Under the pieces are notes generated by a model, which saw only the letters and a program-made list of their open reading frames with translations, was not told where the DNA came from and made no database searches. A stretch of DNA of 64,000 nt from Anisakis pegreffii (lineage: Eukaryota; Nematoda; Chromadorea; Rhabditida; Anisakidae), in assembly GCA_035041965.1 (NCBI GenBank), contig JAPYMA010003042.1, positions 112,895-176,894 of the forward strand. Reading direction: 5' to 3'. The position numbers and the translations under genes are program-made. This document shows, one piece after another, positions 1-13,105 of the stretch (its first letter is position 1; every line of letters starts with the position of its first letter).

Positions 1-886
1 AGGCGCAATTCGTAGATTGTCGCTAGGATTTTGATTAGCTGCTCAGCAACCGTAATCGACATAAGGTTTGCAAATGGGATGCAGATTGCTCCATTAAGCA
101 AGAGAATCGCATAAGGAACTGCAACTATCATCTATGAACACGACTCGATGGGACAATTCATCTGTCACGTTCAAATTAGTCTGCTTGTTGCTGCTAATCA
201 GACTGCAAACATTTAGTTGAACCAACAACGCTTTTCTCATGAGAATTTTCAACAAAATTGAACGAAACGATTTCCGGTCTATATTAAGAGCCATACCATA
301 ACGCCATAGATTTAGGTTTGCTATGAAATACCGCATTATTTGATCGCGTCTAGGCGTATCATTTGTAGAAAATTCCTTGTTCTTCATTCCTAGATGAATC
401 CCGCTGAAACACAGAGTTGAATGATCCACTAATGCAATTGAAATGATTTATTCCATCAGCTTGCCCCTTAAGTCTGTTGACTGCAACCAATAAAAAATAG
501 GATTTGTTATGCGAAAATCGTAAAGTTTTCAATTCGTGTCGAGAGCTGATTCCTTATCAATTTTCTCGCTTTACGTCGACATATGCCAGAAGCGATGAAA
601 CTCCGTTACCGATGATACGCAGACTTTAGGATTTGTCATGTTTCCTTCAGTGTGCCTCTAGTATTTTTTTCGACAGGCTTCTTGAGCGTTCTATTGCTAG
701 GAGCATTTTTCGAAATCTTGAGTTGTCGTTAAATCGCTGCACAAAAATGAGTGTATTGAACGTTCTGATTGAAAATATTCGCACGCTTAAAAGCGTCTCA
801 TCGCAGTAATCACTTTAACAAACATCATTGCGAAATAAAATCACAATTTTGATGGCTTTCGAAAACAGTTTTAATTTAACGCAATC
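1..886. other. Upstream flank, no gene found
   Basis: I found no exon chain on either strand. The short open frames here lack splice sites, signal peptides or family motifs. The stretch directly before 887 presumably holds the promoter or 5' UTR of the potassium-channel gene, but I see no clear TATA box or trans-splice acceptor. Confidence 0.5.
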
Positions 887-3800
887 ATGAATCCTGTGGC
901 TATTGCTGTCCAGCAATTGAGCAAAAAAACATCTTTCAAGCAACGCCTTTTGCAAGTAAGTTATAAGCATTCATTAGTCATCACTCACAGTGTGTTACTG
1001 TATTGAATGATCAATCTGTTTTTTTTTTGGTCTACTGATAATTATTCTTTGTTCAAGCATGCATCCATTTATCTAGGCTTTGAGAATGCGACATTTTTTT
1101 TCGTTCAATCAGAAAATCAACTCGCTTCCAACTTGTCATTCTAAAGTATCCATGAATTTGTATGAACTTGACAGACTATCAAACATTCTGTTCCACAACG
1201 TCGTCATTGTTGTGCTCATGTAAAGCTCAGGGCCGAACATGAGCATCCATGCGTATACGACGAGTGTGATATTGATACGTGCATCAATATTCGCTGAAGG
1301 GCATAGAGAAATGAATAACATGTATCGATGAAACTTGTTGCTTTTTGACTCAATATCAGCGCTAAGTGACGAGACTATTCTTCAAGTGTTCAGCGGCTAG
1401 CCGAGTTGATACATGCTAAAAACATGACGACGGCAGGCGTTGCCGTCGTGACTTGCTAGAGGCACATTCCCATGGGAACCACGATTGTGCACTCCCAAAA
1501 TGTAGACATCCTGCAAGGCGTGCCACTCGAACGGGGCACATCTTATCATATGTAAACACATTTATGAATGCACAAACATATTATTGATATTTTAATTTGA
1601 ATGACTTTTTGAATCACTAAATAGGGGAATTCAGAAGAAAGTTCAAGTCAACGTTAACAGTGAGAGAGTTCGATTTGATTATCATTTTTTGCAGAATATT
1701 CGGATTGTTTTACCTCACGTTGGTCTTGTCATTCTTTCGGCGGCATACACGGTATTGGGTGCTGCGATATTTCATCATGTTAGTTTATTGCTCTTCCACT
1801 TTCATTTGCTCCCACTCTGAGGAGACCGTTCACATCGGAAAACTACTAGCACAGTCAGATCGGTCTCAAAACATTTCACATCACGACATTCGTCACCATA
1901 TTCCACAAATAAACTTGACAAAAGCATTTCTCCTGATTTGCCTAGCATCATTATGTTCCGCCGTCGGGATCGACCGGAAAATGCCTCCGTAATCAATGTA
2001 TTCGTCTCATAAATTGCACGAAACGAAATTTATACCGCAAAACTAACACGTATCCTTTCGGACGTCTTTATCGAGAAATATTGGTGTGGATGAGTGCTCA
2101 GTTGCATTAATATCACGCATCATGTGTGATGGCAAATTAGCATATGGGAATTGTTGTGATTGACTTTCGTAACGGATTGATTGCATTTGTTCAGTTTAGT
2201 GATGGGATATGATAGTTAACCTAAGTAAGATTGAATGAATGATTAGAGCTTATGGTGAGATATTGCTGGCGATCATTGATGATGGGCAAAGGAAGGAGAT
2301 GATGACATGATAATAAAGTGATGATGATTGGTGTTAGCAAATCAACAATGATTGTTTGCAGTTCGAGATGCCATACGAGATTCACATACGTAACGAGACA
2401 GCACATCGAATCGACGCATTAAAACAGCGAATAATCGACCGACTATGGGACTTAGCACAAATGCAGAAAAACGACTCTGCTGCCTTAGCGATATCGTTCA
2501 GTAATTGGTCGGCTATTGCCCACAGAGGGTAATTGACTGTTAAAATTTTACTACCAATCACATTGCATCCTCAGTCATTCCGAATTTCGGTGGCATCCTA
2601 AACACTTTTCAACATTGCTCATCACCCTGCTAACGTTCCATGGCAATACTGAAGACAACAAAGTCTCCTGTATGCCTAAAAAATGTTGTTCTAAATCGCC
2701 TGACTTTAGTATTCTGCATTCGTTTTGTCTGTTTAGTATCACCCACTGGCGAGAAGTAGAAAAACTTGAAAAATTACTGGAAAAACATGAAAAACAGTAA
2801 ATACGAGGAGCGACGCAGAAATGAATCTAGTTGAATAAATCTTGTTGAAAGAACTGAGCGATTGAATTTTAGAATGGATGATGTAATTCGTGATGTGTTT
2901 ATCGATTATACAAAAAACTACATGACACCTGATGATATAATTTATGGTGCTGGCCCAATCAAATGGTCTATTGGCTCAAGTATCTTCTTCTCATGGACTG
3001 CAATCACCACGATTGGTGAGCGTTCCTCATACACCTCTCATATAACAAATCCTACGTTTTGCAATGATCCTCGAACTATGGAATTATTCACTCGACGGGA
3101 TCACTTCATGAAAATATTTCTTCTCCCAGTTCACGTCTTGCTCATTAGTTCTATCTTTGTCAACAACACCGATCTTCAGGTCGTATCATCTTGTCACAAA
3201 AAATTTTTACAGTTGCATTTTCAGGGTACGGTCATATAGTGCCAAGGACCGACGAAGGTCGTATCGCGTGTTTAATGTATGCTTTATTAGGTATTCCATT
3301 GATTCTGGTTACGATCGCCGATATGGGACGATTTTTATCAGGTTTGTGTTCGATGAAGACAGCACTCAATTTCATTTACAATACGCTTTGTATGAGCGCA
3401 CTCCTCGATCACTCACTGACGAACTGAATTTCAGGTGGAATAATTTGGGTTCACAATACGTTGAGGAAATTCCGAATAGCATGTCTTAGGAAATGTTACA
3501 ATATGTGCGCAACAATTTGCTGCTGTAGTTGCCTTCTACTGAAGTGAGTTTGCATTCAGTCAACGATCACTCTCTTGAGAGTATTTGATGTGCAACGATT
3601 TGGTTGATTTCGTTGCAGAAAAAAGCAACCTCCAAAATCGGTATCTGGAAATGACCTCGCCAATGCACAGAGGAGGCTTTTGAGGCGAAAAAGACCAGCT
3701 CACATCGACAATATTTCTGAAGCCGGTACCTTCGAAGGTTTGATTTCTCTCATCTCATTTTTTTGGTGACATCGGCGGAAAAACAGATCGGAAACACCGC

Positions 3801-6170
3801 GAAGTAAGAGCCGAGACCAAATCGATTATCGCAGCCGTGTCAGTGAGGGAAGTTCTGATGTTTGCATGGGATCGCTGGATGTTGACTGTAGAAGCCCGAT
3901 CTCGATCCCAGAATTTATGCTCTGAATAGTGCGGTATGTCGAGGTTCGATGAGACATGGCACTTTACGTAATTTTGTTAAGCATATCTAACACATCGAAC
4001 TGAGATATGTATCAGTCGTACTCATTTCATTCAAATTTAGTGATATTTGTTATTTAACACTCAAAAGGGAATGAAGAGGTAAATAATTAAGTGTGAGCGC
4101 TTTCATTTTTCTTCTTATGAAAGCGGTAAAAAAAATTCGTAATGTGAACACACACCCTCGCTTCGCCTTTCGTCATCACCGCTGCTCTGTATTCCGTTTA
4201 TGACATTTCTCAGCACTGGGATTTAATCCCAATCTTAGGATTCAAGAGAGAGAGAGGCGATTCTCCAAAAACTAATAGAAAACTTAGCACTTGGAAGCAT
4301 ATGAATTGAAGTTATGGTCTTCAATGTAGATTGAAGAATGCATCTTCAATGCTTGCCGAATTGATCACTTGCAGTCGTTTTCTTTAAGCAATCAGCGAGC
4401 ATACTAGGCTCAATCTGTTCATCTAATCATAAAGAGGCTTGCGATATCAATCGATAACGTCATCTTATTTGACTGCAAGGCTCTGTTGATAGTCATGTCG
4501 GGAAAAGTTATTAATCTTGCAATGATATTCACAGACATATCCGAAATTCACACGCAAGGTAGTGAGAAAACACCCTCAGAAGATACTCGTGCCAGAGCGG
4601 ACGACCTCGAAGAGTATGAAGCGATCCAACATGAACGTAGGGTATCAGCACTCTTCGTTCTCGTCATTATGATTGGTGAGTTGACACATTATTCGTAACG
4701 AATACTTCTATTTGTTTAGCGATAATAATTTTGCATATTCATTCCCTATAAATTGGACTGAAGTGGTAGAGTGAAGCGCTGTTTATCGAGCGATTTTGTT
4801 ATGAATGCCGCCATTTCAGGATACACGGCTGGAGGTGCATTTTTAATGCAATTGTGGGAGAACTGGACATTCATGGAGGCTTTTTATTTCTGTTTTGTTA
4901 CTGTCACAACAATAGGTATGCACTGACCAATTCGTCGTTAATGCATTTTTATGTTGAGTGCAAAGACTGCAAGCGATTGTTCTTTTGCTTCGGCTATACG
5001 AATCTATTTTTAGGTTTTGGAGATATAGTACCTCAAAATGTTGATTTCTTACCAGCGACACTCGCCTATATAATCGTTGGCCTTATAATCACAACAATGT
5101 GCATTGGTAAAGTTTCCTTTCTAGAGCAATATTCCTCTTTTGTGTCTTGCTTGAGACTGATGTTATGATGAGAACTCTGAAATTTCCATTTTGACAAATG
5201 GAATGTCAAGAAGTCAATGCGCTAATTTCTGGCCTGTGAGCGAACATGAAATGTGTGTCGACTGAAAAGATGTAAACCATTTAATCTTATGGATGCTTCA
5301 GATTTGGTTGGAAGTGCATATATCCGTGATATTCATTTCTATGGTCGGAGTTTGGGACGAAGCTTCATGACAATCGGTGGCAAAGTAGTGCATCTGGGAG
5401 AGGTGAGTGAACGTTTGATCTTGCTATGATCAATTTGTGATGTGGTAACTGCTGTTTTCGAACGTCAATAACTTTCATGATGATTTGCAGTCTGTAAAAT
5501 CATGCTCGCTTCGATGAATTCAAAGCACTTTTACCGTTCTCATTGTCATTTGCAATTGTTTTTGAAGAGTTTCATTTCAAGGTCTTTGGCTATGTTGCAT
5601 TTTTGCAAAAAAATTATGGTCTTACGCCCGAGCAATTGGATAAATTGGCACAACTGCCTGAAGAATATTTACTGGATTGCCTCATCAATGGGCGGCAGCC
5701 TGATATCAATTGGATTGGTATGCTTGAAGCATCTCAATTCTGTGTAGACCTCGTTTTATGAAGTGATTATGAGCCATCACTACGATACTCTCAGTGTTTC
5801 GTTCCATTGAAAGCGATAGTCAGACGCACGAAATTGGCTCAGAAGAAGCAGTTGTTTGCAGTGACCTCGACGAGAGATATTGAAATATAGCTTGTCTTCA
5901 ATGCATTCGCACTCATAACAACGTGTTTCAGGTCGGCCCTATGTACCGCAAGATATATATTATTTTAAGTGGATCGAACATCCACGCACTCTATCGTTCG
6001 CATCCGAACGTGTATTGGCGAGTATGGAGTCACTAGACCTAAACACTAGCAAATGTAGTACGGCGAGGACGTTGACACCACGTGAATATTACCAGAGGAT
6101 ACTACTGCAGTACTGCAAACAAGTGCAGCCGGATAATGCGACCCTTAATGTGGATCAAACTGAAATGTGA
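887..6170 (+). CDS. TWK-type two-pore-domain potassium channel (13 exons, complete)
   Basis: Plasma-membrane K+ leak channel of the nematode TWK family; two subunits normally make one pore. Exons: 887-955, 1695-1778, 2362-2528, 2873-3015, 3225-3341, 3435-3543, 3619-3737, 4535-4675, 4820-4915, 5014-5106, 5302-5402, 5582-5717, 5932-6170. All phases match, giving 537 residues. M1 is at about residues 30-50 (PHVGLVILSAAYTVLGAAIF), followed by an extracellular cap of about 100 residues. Filter 1 is TTIGYG (about 152-157, split by an intron inside the Gly codon) and M2 is at about 165-190. A basic cytosolic linker follows (KKKQPP, RRLLRRKRP). M3 is at about 300-325, filter 2 TTIGFGDIVP at about 345-355 and M4 at about 365-385, followed by the TWK signature DLVGSAYIRDIH. 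The C-terminus has the conserved PEQLDKLAQLPEEYLLDC and PQDIYYFKW. The start is chosen because exon 1 ends in phase 0 at a GTAAGT donor and joins M1 directly. No M4 gain-of-function change is obvious. The family is certain, but the orthologue among the many TWK genes is not, so no symbol is given. Confidence 0.93.
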
Positions 6171-9100
6171 TATTTGCTTCTGGGAGGATCATACGATATC
6201 CACTCCGCTCGAACACATCAGTGTACGTTTTCGGCAAATCACCCATCGATTTTTCAACTTATTATTCCCCTCCACATTCTTTTGGGAATTTTCAGTGACC
6301 TCAACTGTCGATCATTGCACACCTCCACTGATTATTCATTCAGTTAATCATTCTGGGCGGCAACAACTACGGCCAGCGTGAGATCCTCCCAAGCAACACG
6401 TTCTCGACTCCTTTGGCTTCTGATTCGCAAAATGCAACTGAGTATGAAGAATGTCCTCCAGTGCAGATCGTGTGCATACCCAAAACGAATCAACCATTGT
6501 ATTCTGTAAAATTGAGATTCTTTGGCTAATTTACGGCTTACGGGAGGAAGAATTCGAATTTGTAATTGGAACTTGTGTAGTGAGAATATCATAGCTGGAT
6601 GTATTGGAGTAGCAGAGGAGTTGGGAACATGTTGTTATTACGTGAATGTGCATAATTGTTACGTGGTGTATCACTTACGATCTTGCGTTCGACGTCAGGC
6701 TGACTGTCGTTCGATTGATAGCAGTTTCATATTGTACACATCCAATATAAATACATGAATGAACCTCTGTGATCATCCATAACGTTTGCCGCACTTAAGA
6801 ATGCAAGCGAAAATTTCTGTCAAGGTGGCTGCGATTCTGAGAAGATTCATAATGAACAGCATTTCCAGTTTTCATTTACAGTTTTCACGGACCAAAACGG
6901 CTTCTCATGATTCGATAATGAGAGAGAATCTTTCTGTAAAGAGTGATCTGTTTCCCAAATCTGGAGATTTCTATTTTTGATGGCCAATCTTGCTCTGAGT
7001 TCGCTTATTAGTTACAACCCCAAAAATTTATCTTCCCCTCCCCCGCCCGAAGAAATTTGCTCCGAAATTTGGTACTTTCTTGGCTGAAAATCTCACCTGT
7101 TCCCAACCCCGGTGTAAACACATACAATAGGAGTTTGAACATTTGCATTGTGCACTTCAGTAACGCTTAGAATTGTCCATGCATGACGTTGACTGCTGAA
7201 TTTTTTCAATGTTCTCAGCTCAACAAAAAGAGTGAACCGTTTCGGATCATGAGAAGTCGCCCAATCAAAAATGTGCTGTTTGCTGTCTCGTCAAAATACA
7301 AACTTCTTGTCAGATGTGTACGATGATGTGAACGAAAGCATGTCCTATGACATAACGTACTATATTGCCAAACAATACATTGTTTTTCTTGTTCTGTGCT
7401 GCTTTCATCAGTTCATTCGTTTTTATGTTCCGTTGCTCTTTAATTGGTTGATTCCATTTGAATAAGAGTAGAAACTGCCATAATAAAGCTCACTTTACAC
7501 ACTATTGCTTACTCATTTATACGAAATGTTGCAATGTACACGTAATCGGCGACCGTAACCACCGACCTTTCGATTTTTGGACGAATCGCACTCATGACGA
7601 AGAATTCCAAACAAATTCTTCAGTTAGAAGCATTCAAAACGAGGATCTTACTCACAATCGACAAATTTCATCACAGATAACAATGGTGACATGTCAGGCG
7701 TTGTAAATCAACTAAGAAATGATTTCAGCTTAATGATATTAATAAATGCACTGAAATGTAGTGAAATCTGATTAAATACAATGAAATGCATTGAAAAAAA
7801 TTCGAGATTCTTAAACTCTCATCAATAGTTTGATATCCTTATGTTAATCAAATACAACTGAAAACATAAAATGTTTACACAACGGTGTTATTAATTAGCA
7901 AATTCATTTGAATACATTTAATCGTGGTTAACGTGTGAGTATTTTGGGATTCGTGATAATTGTGGTCAAACCTACGACCAAGCCTCCCCTGAGTTGAAAT
8001 AGTCACACGCATGCTCATAATTTTCAAGGCAACATCAGTCTTCCGTCTTGAAACAAGCACTAGCTTCATGCTTCATTGTGATAAAGTTTAGTTGACTTTA
8101 GCTGCTATTGCAAAGCCCGAATCGTTGGAGTTTTAGGTGCTGATATGTGATCTATATAGGTGCTGAAACTGGAAAGGACCTTCATTTCTTGGTGTTCGAC
8201 AAACAGCCTAATTACATTCAGCTTTTTCAATTAACTACTACCACCAATACTTTCATTTTAGATGAACCGGTAGTGATAGATAATTAAGCAGTCGAAAATT
8301 ATATCAATTTCGCAATGCTAATTACAGCAGTGCTCATAACTTCTTTACATTTACGATGTTGTCGCCGATAAATCAGCCAATAGCATCAGTCATCAGCCAA
8401 TTACATAACTGTCGTACTCGATCCAGCTCAACCAAACTCTCCTTACGATTGTGCACATGGTAATAACGATGATGGACTCCACATAAAATACATACGACAG
8501 TGATACTAAAACTTATGTCAACAATTGCTTTTTTGTGCGAAAATATTCATCGCTTAATGAATTTCATGCAGTCAATCACCTAGGCAACAGAACATCTAAT
8601 GAATATACGCAATAGTATCATGCCTTACTAACTAACTCGTAATCAAGATGAATTTATTAATAATTCACTCACGGCTGTCAAGGGAACGACGAACCTCGTG
8701 TTAGGCTTGGCAATACGATGAAATGTTTAGGTTAGTTTTGCCTACTGTTCACGCTTTGTTCAGTTGATTATTGGCCGTTAGAAGCATTCGAATATTATCG
8801 TCATATAACTAATAATCGAAACAATTCATTCAATTCATTTGAATGGTATTCTTTTTTCAAAATAATCACCCATCTGTTCCATTGGTACCGTAGTAAAATG
8901 TAGCTAAATTTGTTGCTACTGCTGTGCGCTGAGATGTCGTATTCATTGAGCGATATAAATTTAGTAAGGATTAGTCAAAAAGTTCAAAGTTCTCGTCGAA
9001 ATGCTAAGTGCATGTTTCAAAGCTAGTAATTGCGAATTAACTGATGCTTATATAACTGCATACTTCTTTAATCTCATCAGGAAAATGCTTTACATTCATT

Positions 9101-11881
9101 GGTTGCTGCTTGATATAAAAAGGGAAGCTTTCTTATTAGTCATCAAAACTTCTCCGTTGTATGTACCGTCGTGGTTCATGGTTCATTTCGTTGTATTTCT
9201 CGTTAGCACATTGCGAGTTTCAAACGATTTGGTATCTGAAGAACCCGTTTTTGGATCAAAATAGCCAATTTTCTGATCAAATAGCAAAAAATCTCAACGA
9301 AAGAGAGCGACTCTTTGCACAACGTGGAATATGGTATCTCCTTGCTTAGTGTAAGCAATTTCGGGATAATTAAAGACGCATTTCTGAACAGAGTCGTTAA
9401 ATTGCCATTCAATTCCAAAGCATTTTTAGTGAGAATTTGTAAAATTTATAACTGGAAAGCAGAACATTTCTATTGCTATTCTCATCAGCTGTTTGAAATG
9501 TTATCGCTCTATGAACATGACATTTCATCACTGAATTTTGCAACTACCTGACTTTTGCAAACGAAAATCACATGATAAACCATCATATATGATATAAGCA
9601 CATCTCAAAAATGACGTCGCTCTTTTCTGGATTTTTTTTCAAAAATTTTTCGATTCAACAGGATGAACTCAAAACTATTCGGATCAGTATCTGATAATCC
9701 TTACTGCCTGTCTTGCAGAATAGATAATTCGAAATTTGCGAATGGATTTTAGAATTTAGTTTGTCATTTGTATCTCATTTGTTGTATCTCAGTATACGTT
9801 TGATCACATATGGCTGATCATGTTCAGCAATGTTCATTCAGCAATGTTCCTTAGCCTCGTCGGCTCATCCGTATTTGTTGCCTCTCCAGGTCCGGTGAAC
9901 ACAGGATCGTAGTTTGATTTCAGCATTCAACATTTCCACCCTCCACTGAAATTGTTTGGTTCCAAAATTAAATCTTCTAAACGTTGCAGAACCCTATAAA
10001 AAGGCTATTTCAGACGTTATTAACAAGAATTCTTTTACTCTTCAATTGTTGATAGTTGCTGTGCGAGTTGAAATTGCTTCTTCAAACGTGCTTCTAAGAT
10101 TATCATTCGAATTGAATGCTGCTGTAAACTGTAGCCTCTTATGGGACTTAAAATATTCTATACAGTGTGAATTCTATTGGCTTCCTGAAATTGCTTAGGC
10201 AGAATTGAAGCATTCGTTAAAGTCTAATTGTAGTTGGCTTATTTTGGTGGCTTTCTCATGCTTATTTGTGACCAACTGTTTTCGTTGCTGACAGATGGTG
10301 ATCCGCTTGACATTGTTTCGCTCCTGGCAGCTTTGTCTGAGTCTAAAAACCTTACAACGTTTGCTATTGACAGATGCGATTGACACAGTAGCCATGGTAA
10401 CATCTTTCTTTGTCTTCATAGCGCGAGAACATATTGCTGATTCGTTTGTTTTGCTCGCGGCTCTCAGATACCCCTTCCAACTTCAAAACAATACCGTTTA
10501 ATTAGCAAACACTGACCTCATGACCAGTTTCAACTATACGCTATTTAAAGATTGTGAACCAAACATCAATGCAATCAATTCAGTAACAACAATAAGTTTC
10601 TGCATTCGTTCATCGTGAATTAGTCGTGATTCCAATTATGTTGGTATCGACATTCATAAATAGGAGGACTTCATTCAAAGTACTTTCAGCACTTGAAATA
10701 CTTCAGTTTGAAGCACTTCAACTACTTCGTTCAGTTGAACGGCATTGATGAAATATGAATTGTATCCTTCAGCAATTTCATAAATTGGTATTATCACACA
10801 CCACAAGAGCAACATTATTCCTGGGCAAGTAGTATGCATGTTGCTACGATGCAATTGTTTTTTGCAATAGAAAGGAGGCAATCTACCGTAGTATTGCTCT
10901 ATGCATAATGCTGAGCTAAGACGAAGCGCATCCAACGTACGCAGTGATCGTTGTTCTATGCGCAATATTCATACGGTGTTATTCATCCTTTTGAAGGCTA
11001 TCCAGCATTCGCATACTGGGTTATAAGAGATCGAGGGGTAAGAATTACCATCAGTCATTACAAACTAACAGTTGCTTTGGCCGAAGATCAATTTCTCGAA
11101 AGATCACGTCTATGATCGATCACTGCGCAGTTATTAAGGTTGAACACATCGCTACTAAGCTCATTTGCGGTCTCTGAAGGCTTATAGGTTCACTCAGCAC
11201 CAACCACTTCAATTGACAAGGAAAGGTCACGAACTGAACCCGCAACTGTTCCTGGATTTATTGTGTCGTATCGTTGTCAACAGATTTGATCTTAGAAATG
11301 CTTGCTGGCTACTTTGCGATAAGCATTGCGCAGCTGCACGTAACTCTCTTGCTAATTAACGAAAGGTAATCGAAACACAATCTGAGTTTGCACATGTTCT
11401 AGCCTCATTCAATTAGTACGCTGACTCCTTGTTTGCTTCTGTTTCAAAAACCTTATACGTGATTCATTACAGCTTCCATATTTTAATCCATGCATATGAT
11501 CGCTCCTTCTTGATGAAGACATCATGATAATAACTGCAGCGTCGTTGAATGCGATGTGCATAATCTTTTCGGTGTACTTTTGTTAGCACGCTATATTTAT
11601 GAATCTTGCTGAAACACTAGCTGCGACATACCACTACGATTAGTTTCATGGTTAGGCTTATGAACCGTTACGGGCAGTGCAGCGCCACGAGACCATTTTC
11701 TTTCGACAGCAAATTTGCTTATTGCTCGCCTGGTTTGCTCATACTGATATGCTGTTAAAGTCGATTGTGTCGAATTAGCTCAGTGATATCTGCTCTGTTA
11801 AATATGCTCGTTTTACGCCATCGATAATACTTATCGAAATATTCGTTTAACTCATTTAATTCAGATAATCAACCGTGATCT
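6171..11881. other. Gene-poor stretch between channel and Ly6 gene
   Basis: About 5.7 kb without a convincing exon. Open frames are short and have ordinary AT-rich composition with no domain motif on either strand. A possible poly(A) signal AATAAA lies near 7482, far from the channel stop. I see no large repeat or transposon. Confidence 0.5.
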
Positions 11882-13105
11882 ATGGCTTCAATACTGTTAT
11901 CGATCATTTTTGTTTTCCTTGCTATCATTTCATCAGATGCCCTCAAATGTTATGTGGTAATTGCATTCTGCTATGTTTTCTTTGTTCGTTCAAGAGTATG
12001 AGTTTAATCGGAGGCAGTCGTATGTTATAACAGTAATCGAACGATTACGATGACTTTTGCAATCAGTGAGATGAGTAATTTCCAGTTGGCATGCACAGAA
12101 ACTTGTGAAATGAATCGCTCATAAAATGAATAAGTGAATTCGATTCAGCCATACTTTTACATCATTTTTTTCGGAATGTTTCTTCATTTTCATTCGACAG
12201 CAATGAATAGTTCATCACGCTCTGAAGTGACTACGGCTCTGGAACTCGTTACGGCTGCTCGTTTGCAGCACAAACCAACAGTCGTGTTCAGTTTCAGAGT
12301 AAGCAGCGAGTCAGTCGTTAAAAATGAACAAACAAAGAACTGATCATTCATTAAGGGAGGTCCAGTGTATGATAACGGTACGGTCAATGTGCCCCTTCAA
12401 GAGTGTCCTATATTGGGTGCATATTCATGCATAAAAATCTACGAATCTGGCTCGCATATGATGACTCGACAATGTTCAGCATCGAATTGCACAAAGGTAA
12501 ACTGATTCAAAATCAATGAGCGTTCACTCAAAAACATCATCAGAAATTTTGCTCGAATAGACCTCAAAAATGCATTTGGTTTAAGACAGGAATTGGTTGA
12601 AATTCATGAGCAGTACATTTCCTGCAACATTTTCACATTGTAACACTCAATTCAACTTGCTAGCACTGCGAACTTCCCGATTAAAGTTGTTTATTGCTGG
12701 CCTAGCCCAGTTGAAGCAGTCAGAAGAACTTCAAAATTCCAAGACAGTGAATTATTTCATTGCATTAACCGTTCATTCTTTGAAATGAATATCAGCGGAA
12801 TAAGAGCTGAATTAATTGTAAGAGTGTTTCATAAAAGGAATTCTCAGGCATTAAGAAATAGTTTCATTCGCAAAGCATCACTCCATCATTAAACTATTAC
12901 AAAACTGCTACTATTGCAGAACGGTTTGGTTGTGTCCATTCCGATCTGTCAAAATATGACATTTGGTCCGAACTACCAAACGAGCTGTTGTTGCTATACG
13001 GATGGCTGTAATTCCGCACCATCGAACATCCATCGGGGCTCAGCCTTATCCATAATAGTCGTATTTTTGATGAGTCCGGTTCTTTGTTCCACTTTTCTAC
13101 ACTGA
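11882..13105 (+). CDS. Secreted Ly6/three-finger (ET-module-like) protein, probably GPI-anchored
   Basis: Small cell-surface protein, 133 residues. Exons: 11882-11956, 12356-12496 and 12920-13105, all in phase 0. Exon 1 is a clean signal peptide (MASILLSIIFVFLAIISSDA) ending at LKCYV. Exon 2 has Cys in the pattern ECPI, YSCIK, RQCSASNC. Exon 3 ends the domain with a Cys cluster and the CN motif (CCCYTDGCNSAPS) typical of Ly6/uPAR folds, followed by a hydrophobic tail (residues about 115-133) that looks like a GPI-anchor signal or a short membrane segment. The acceptor of exon 2 (TTCATTAAG) is weaker than usual, so its first few residues could differ. A possible AATAAA is at 13564-13569. Nematodes carry many such proteins (ET module and odr-2/hot-like families). 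The particular family is inferred from Cys spacing only. Confidence 0.8.
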
